Both the position numbers and the translations under genes were made by a program. A stretch of 64,000 bases of DNA from Cerioporus squamosus (lineage: Eukaryota > Basidiomycota > Agaricomycetes > Polyporales > Polyporaceae). The stretch spans positions 248,001-312,000 of the forward strand of contig JABYQS010000012.1 of assembly GCA_022592435.1 (NCBI GenBank), in the 5' to 3' direction. Positions 59,338-64,000 of the stretch are shown one piece after another. How positions within the stretch are numbered: position 1 is the stretch's first letter; the number at the start of each line of letters is the position of its first letter. The notes under the pieces were generated by a model. The model worked only from the letters and a program-made list of their open reading frames with translations. It was not told the DNA's origin and did no database searches.

Positions 59338-60779
59338 ATGGCAGCATACTTCTTTGCGTCACCGGTCGACGTCGACATCAAGCTGGAGGGCGAGGATGAC
59401 AGGAAGAAGGTTGAGGTGAAGGCGGACAAAGAGAAGATGATCTCATGTCCTGTGTACTATGACGGAGAGTCTGTTGCTGGCCAAGTACGTCCCACCTCGC
59501 GCTCGGCCAATGCGTGGAAGCGGCAGGTCTGAAGGTCGGCATAGGTAACAGTGCGCGTTCGGGACGGGAAGAAGCTGGCGCATGAGGGTATTAAGGTGGA
59601 GTTTGTGGGCAGCATAGGTGCGTACGCGGTCCTGTCATTCACGAGAAACCGCGTTCTGAGCAGCGTGCGTGCGCGGGCAGAGCTGTTCTACGACCGCGGG
59701 CACCATCATGAGTTCCTGTCCTTGTCACAAGAGCTGGCTGCGCCTGGGGAGATGCGGCAAGCGCAGACGTTCGACTTTCTCTTCAAAAACGTGGAGAAGC
59801 AGTTCGAGAGCTACCATGGCATCAACGTCAAACTCAGGTGCGCCCCCTGTTAACGCAATGCTGCTTCTACGAAGCTCATGCTGCCGACGTGACCTCATCC
59901 AGGTACTTCATCAAGGTCACCATCTCGCGGAGAATAGCAGACGTTACGAAGGAGAAGGACTTATGGGTGCACTCATACCGTATGCCGCCAGACAGCAACA
60001 ACTCGATCAAGATGGAGGTCGGGATTGAGGACTGTCTGCATATCGAGTTCGAGTACAACAAGTCAAAGTGCGTACTTTACCTCTCTCCTGCTCCTGGCTC
60101 CAGTCGCACCCGCTCTCTGCACCCATCATCAAGGCCTCCTCATCGTATCTTACCCCATACGTTCGCAATACTGTCCCTACGCTCCCCATGCGTCTCGGAC
60201 GCGACATTTAACTGACCAACGCGCTGCACAGGTATCACCTGAAGGATGTCATCGTCGGCAAGATCTACTTCCTACTCGTGCGCATCAAGATCAAGCACAT
60301 GGAGCTCTCCATCATCCGCCGCGAGACGACTGGCTCCCCGCCGAACCAGTACAACGAGAGCGAGACGATCACCAAATTCGAGATCATGGACGGCGCGCCC
60401 GTACGAGGTGCGCTCTTTCACGTACTGCCTCCCATCTCACAGTGGGAGGGTGAGGAGGGACTGGCCACTTACCCTTGATTGCTTGCTCCTCAGGCGAGAC
60501 GATCCCAATACGGCTGTTCCTGGGCGGGTTCGACCTCACACCGACGTTCCGGGACGTGAACAAGAAGTTCAGCACGCGATATTACCTCAACCTCGTCCTC
60601 ATCGACGAGGAGAACCGGCGGTACTTCAAGCAGCAGGTGCGTCTCCTCATCGTTCTCATATTCGCTGTCTCCATATCGCCTCGTCATACAGGAGATTACC
60701 ATCTTCCGGATACCAGAAGTACGTCTTCCTCCTTCGCGCGCTCGGGTTTGAGGGCTGATGACATCCCTTGCAGAACTGA
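59338..60779 (+). CDS. VPS26: VPS26, retromer cargo-recognition subunit
   Basis: Several exons. MAAYFFASPVDVDIKLEGED at 59338, CPVYYDGESVAGQ joined across a GTACGTC intron to VTVRVRDGKKLAHEGIKVEF, ELFYDRGHHHEFLSLSQELA, RQAQTFDFLFKNVEKQFESY, GINVKLR joined to YFIKVTISRRIADVTKEKDL, IEDCLHIEFEYNKSK joined to YHLKDVIVGKIYFLLVRIKI, HMELSIIRRETTGSPPNQYN, ETITKFEIMDGAPVRGETIP, IRLFLGGFDLTPTFRDVNKK, TRYYLNLVLIDEENRRYFKQ, and EITIFRIPE joined to a last exon of AAC plus TGA at 60777. These are the arrestin-fold VPS26 signatures in full order. The protein acts with VPS35 and VPS29 on endosomes in retrograde sorting. About 300 residues, normal. No break. Confidence 0.94.
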
Positions 60780-61174
60780 TGTGGACTTTGTACTATCATA
60801 CTGTTTGTTTATTCTTCGGATTTATAGCATCCCTTTCTGCTTCTGGATGCTCTCGATTCGTCCAGGCCCATCTGCGATTGGTTATAAGAGAAATACGCTG
60901 TTCGAAGGTGCGCCACAGTCCTCGGATGCTATGCGAAATACGCTGCAACTCGGTGGCCCACAACGCACCAGCAACGCACCGCAACATCGTGCAATCGAAA
61001 TCACCAGTCACCAACAGATCGAATCTGGCGTACGCAGACGATCAGGGCAACTGTCACGAAGCCACCCTGAGATCTCCGACGCAAACCGCAACCATACATC
61101 GACGTCCCGCAGGTGCAGCCCGCCTGCACGAAACAGAACAACTGGAGGGCTGGGGCATATCATCCCTCGACGCG
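60780..61174. other. intergenic, convergent 3' flanks
   Basis: 395 bp between the stops of VPS26 (+) and the TCD gene (-). No coding or repeat features supported. Confidence 0.45.
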
Positions 61175-63262
61175 CTACATCACCCACTGGATCACTTTCC
61201 GTGCCTCCTCCCTCCGTCGCCGCACGACCTCCGCCACCTCCTCGCCCCACACCTCCTCCGGTCTCTTCTTCTCCAGCAGAACCTCCTTCAGATGCCTCTC
61301 GGCGTCCGCAAACTCGAACGCAACGCAGTTCTCGAGCGACAGCGGCGCCTCGGGGTCCCAGCGGACGAGCGCAGCGCGCTCGGGCACGGGGTACGGCGGG
61401 CGCACGGAGCGCCCGCGGTGGATGTCGTCGAAGAGCATGCCGCAGTCGTCGTCGTCCAACGGGAGCTTGCTGTGAGATGGAGAGAGAGCCAAGTCGCTGT
61501 CAGTGCGAGATGCGAGGCAACGAGCGAACGGAGTGCGGACGCACTTGATCTGGTGCCCGAGGAACTTCTCCTCGCGCTTGTGCAGGTCGCGGTAGAGCCG
61601 CTCGTTGAACTTCTTGCGGCCCTTGATGGGGAGCGGGTTGCTGATCGGCTTGCCGGCGAGCTCGCACAGAATGTACGTCGCGATGTTCAGTCCGAAGATC
61701 GCCGGGAGGGGTCCTGCGGGCGATATATAAGTGCGTGCTTCACGGGACCGGGAAATGGACAGGACGTTACGTACCAAGCACGGGCAGAATGCGCACGCGG
61801 AAGTCGTCAAACACTCCGAGCTCCTTGACATTCCCCTTCTTGAACTCCTCTTCGGGCAGGGGGAGCAGCTTGACGTCGCCCGGGACCTCGGTGGAGTACA
61901 CCACGGGTATACCGGAGGCGACACCCTCGAGACGGAGGCGGCGGCGCACGGCACGCGCAAGTGGGTCGTACAGCGTGAGCGAGATGTCGCTGATCTGCAC
62001 GCGCGTTGGGTCGCATTTTGCGCCCGAGCCCATCGAGGAGAATACCTGCATCATGCGCACAAGTGTCAGAAAGCGTGTCTTCAAACAGGGAAAGGTCCTC
62101 CTGATCCCAGCTGCTTTCGCTGCCACGCAGTAACAGGGTACAGACGCATGTCTCGGAGGGCGTACGCATATGAAGATGAAGAGTGACCCCCTGACGGCTC
62201 GGGTAAACATCTCACTGAGCTAACAGCGTGCTGAGATGAGAGCTTTTGGAGGTGGGCGGTGGGAGGCCGCCGAGTCGCAGACCACCGAAATGGTGCATCC
62301 CAGCTACGTGCCGGGCTGTCACAACATACGTCGCACGTGTGCTGCGGTCTTATGGGTAGACGTTTACGCCATTCAGCAATGGCAACGAGCCAGGAAACAG
62401 GCGAGCAAAGGAGTAGAAGAGCATGAGTTAGCCGAATGCACATACCTTGATGTTGTTCTCATGACAATACTTGAGCAAGTCTACTTTCGTCGTGATGTTG
62501 TCTATAGCATCTGCGACAGTGAATGAGAAGGATGAATGACGAGGGACAGATGATGACGCATACGGGCACAGCGCACTTACCTATGACCCAGTCTGCACCC
62601 TCGAGGAGATCCCCGCCAGACTCCTTCCGCCAGAGCTCTATGCGCGCGTCGACCTCGACCACGCGTGATATCTGCTTGAGGGTCCGCTGGATGCACTTCA
62701 CTTTGGGCGTGCCAACATCCGACAGCGTGGCGGTCGCGTGCCTGTTCAGAGAGGATAGAGTGACCTGGTCGAAGTCGACTAATCGAATCTTCGCAACTCC
62801 TCTGCCAAGGAGGGTGAGTACAGTAGCTTAGAAATGCCTGCGTGGTGCAACGTACGATCTCGCGAGCATAACTGCTGCCCAGCTGCCCACCCCGCCGCAT
62901 CCTACGACAACGACCGAGCTCTTCCGGATGCGCTCCATGCCCTCATCCCCAAAGAACGCGTAGTTGCGTGCAAGCTGCTCGCGCACTAGCTCCTCATCAT
63001 ACTCAATCGGTAGTTGGCGCTCCTGCGTTGACCCTGGAAGCTGGATACCGTCGTCTTCATCCTCGTTCCGCGTGTCTCTCTCCTTCCCCTTCTTCCCGTG
63101 ACCATCCTTCAACGACCGTCGAATCTCCTCGTCGAGAGACTTGCGTTTCTGTTGTCTGACATATTGCTGATACGCAGAGAACGCCGACGCTGTCAATACG
63201 GACGCGCCGAGAGCGGTGAGGACAAGCTGAGCACGATGAGAGTGGATGTCGAAAGACATCAT
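61175..63262 (-). CDS. TcdA/TCD-type E1-like enzyme (tRNA t6A dehydratase)
   Basis: Multi-exon gene. N-terminus at 63262 has a hydrophobic anchor (QLVLTALGASVLTASAFSAY) as in yeast Tcd1/Tcd2 of the mitochondrial outer membrane, then RNYAFFGDEGMERIRKSSVV, VVVGCGGVGSWAAVMLARS (nucleotide-binding glycine loop), VDFDQVTLSSLNRHATA, VGTPKVKCIQRTLKQIS, GADWVIDAIDNITTKVDLLK, CHENNIKVFSSMGSGAKCDP, RVQISDISLTLYDPLARAVR, VVYSTEVPGDVKLLPLPEEE, RVRILPVLG joined to PLPAIFGLNIATYILCELAG, and a C-terminal extension ending VIQWVM, stop at 61175. The family converts t6A to cyclic ct6A at tRNA position 37 using ATP. About 510-530 residues. A second Met follows directly at 63259. Confidence 0.9.
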
Positions 63263-64000
63263 TTTCGGCGCTTGGCTCCTCCAGGAGCGTGACAGGGCAT
63301 ATCTGTGACTACAATCACATGACTCTAGTAACGCTTCTCCCCGTCGGTCACGGATTTGCCGAGGTTAACACTGTTGCCTTCGTCCTGCTCCGAGTCTCAG
63401 TCACCGTGTGGACTCAGCTGATTGAAGCCTTAACTAGTACCAACTAGAAGTCTATATCCACGCCGATCGTTCTCAAGCGGATCCTGCTCTGATCTGGCAG
63501 CGGTTTGCGGGCTCAAGCTTCAAGTTGAGTCATGACAGCGCTTGGACAGCGCTGCATGCTCTCCGCTTGCCGAGAGGAGCGCTGGCTAAGAGCCTTTAGG
63601 TGTGTTGATCCTCCACTGTCTGGAACGCAAGCATCCAGCTGTTTGTATACATCAGTTGGTATCACTGAGCCGAATCTGACGTCCTCCGCAGGCTTTCCGA
63701 CACACTCGGACGTCAACATGCAGTCCCGCATGTTATTTCTCGCTCGAGTGTGGCAAACGTCTGTACATCCTACTGAGTCTGGAGAATCCGCCGACACTGC
63801 TCCCAGCGGTGTTCTTGGATTTCTGATACCTGAAGTCGTACTACCAAAGGTCACAGGTCGGGCGACAACATAGCAAGCCGTCATAATCTCGCATCTCGTG
63901 GGCCCTCAGAAGGCCGGACTGCCCTGGGTGGATCTTCAGCCAACCAAGCAACTTCCCCTTCGAATCATGTGTCCTGGCAAGTAGTGCCATTTTATACACA
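63263..64000. other. unresolved right edge
   Basis: The first part should be the TCD promoter. An open stretch on both strands at 63513-63884 has no recognised domain and no start context that decides its reality. Confidence 0.35.

Noticed and set aside
1..64000. tRNA, rRNA or CRISPR features
   Set aside because: No cloverleaf with proper A and B boxes, no rRNA-like stretch and no regular spaced repeats were seen; the TTCGAATCCC strings near 54880 and 55172 belong to the MITE ends.

Overview
The window looks like nuclear DNA of a filamentous basidiomycete, most likely an agaricomycete wood-decay fungus (Polyporales-like). The signs are GC-rich genes cut by many short introns of about 50-65 bp with GT..AG ends, a CLP1-like (clamp connection) gene, an HET-domain gene, expanded F-box/leucine-rich genes and a GH128 beta-glucanase. 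The species call is inference; no rRNA, tRNA or mitochondrial sequence was seen.

Layout. 1-1.4 kb: unresolved. 1.4-3.3 kb: DUF2461 protein (+). 3.9-5.7 kb: HET-domain protein (-). 6.1-7.7 kb: intact F-box gene (-). 9.7-11.3 kb: decayed F-box-like pseudogene (-). 12.3-21.2 kb: a VWA8-type AAA+/VWA gene (-) flanked on both sides by two related small secreted protein genes (-). 22.4-24.2 kb: second canonical F-box gene (+). 24.4-24.8 kb: two TA-ended inverted-repeat elements. 25.1-27.2 kb: battenin/CLN3 (+). 27.6-39 kb: accessory region with two apparently intact F-box-like genes, a fragment of a third, two unknown spliced genes and a MITE-like element. 39.1-45.3 kb: CLP1-like gene (+), a Ser/Pro-rich coiled-coil gene (-) with a probable one-base frameshift, and LCB1 of serine palmitoyltransferase (+). 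46-47.8 kb: another unknown gene (-). 48.2-50.9 kb: ZZZ3-like SANT protein and PBDC1/Chp1-like protein (both +). 51.5-57.3 kb: three F-box-like pseudogenes around a 379-bp MITE with 68-bp terminal inverted repeats. 57.4-63.3 kb: GH128 glucanase (-), retromer VPS26 (+), and a TcdA/TCD-type tRNA t6A dehydratase (-). 63.3-64 kb: unresolved.

The conserved housekeeping genes (VWA8, CLN3, LCB1, ZZZ3-like, PBDC1, VPS26, TCD) appear intact and share no single pathway. Between them lies a fast-changing accessory layer: one family of about seven F-box-like/LRR paralogues in different states of decay, unknown spliced genes, and at least three MITE-like elements. That birth-and-death pattern is the most unusual aspect of the window. 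Exon boundaries were read by eye from splice signals and reading frames, so CDS spans run from start codon to stop codon and include introns.
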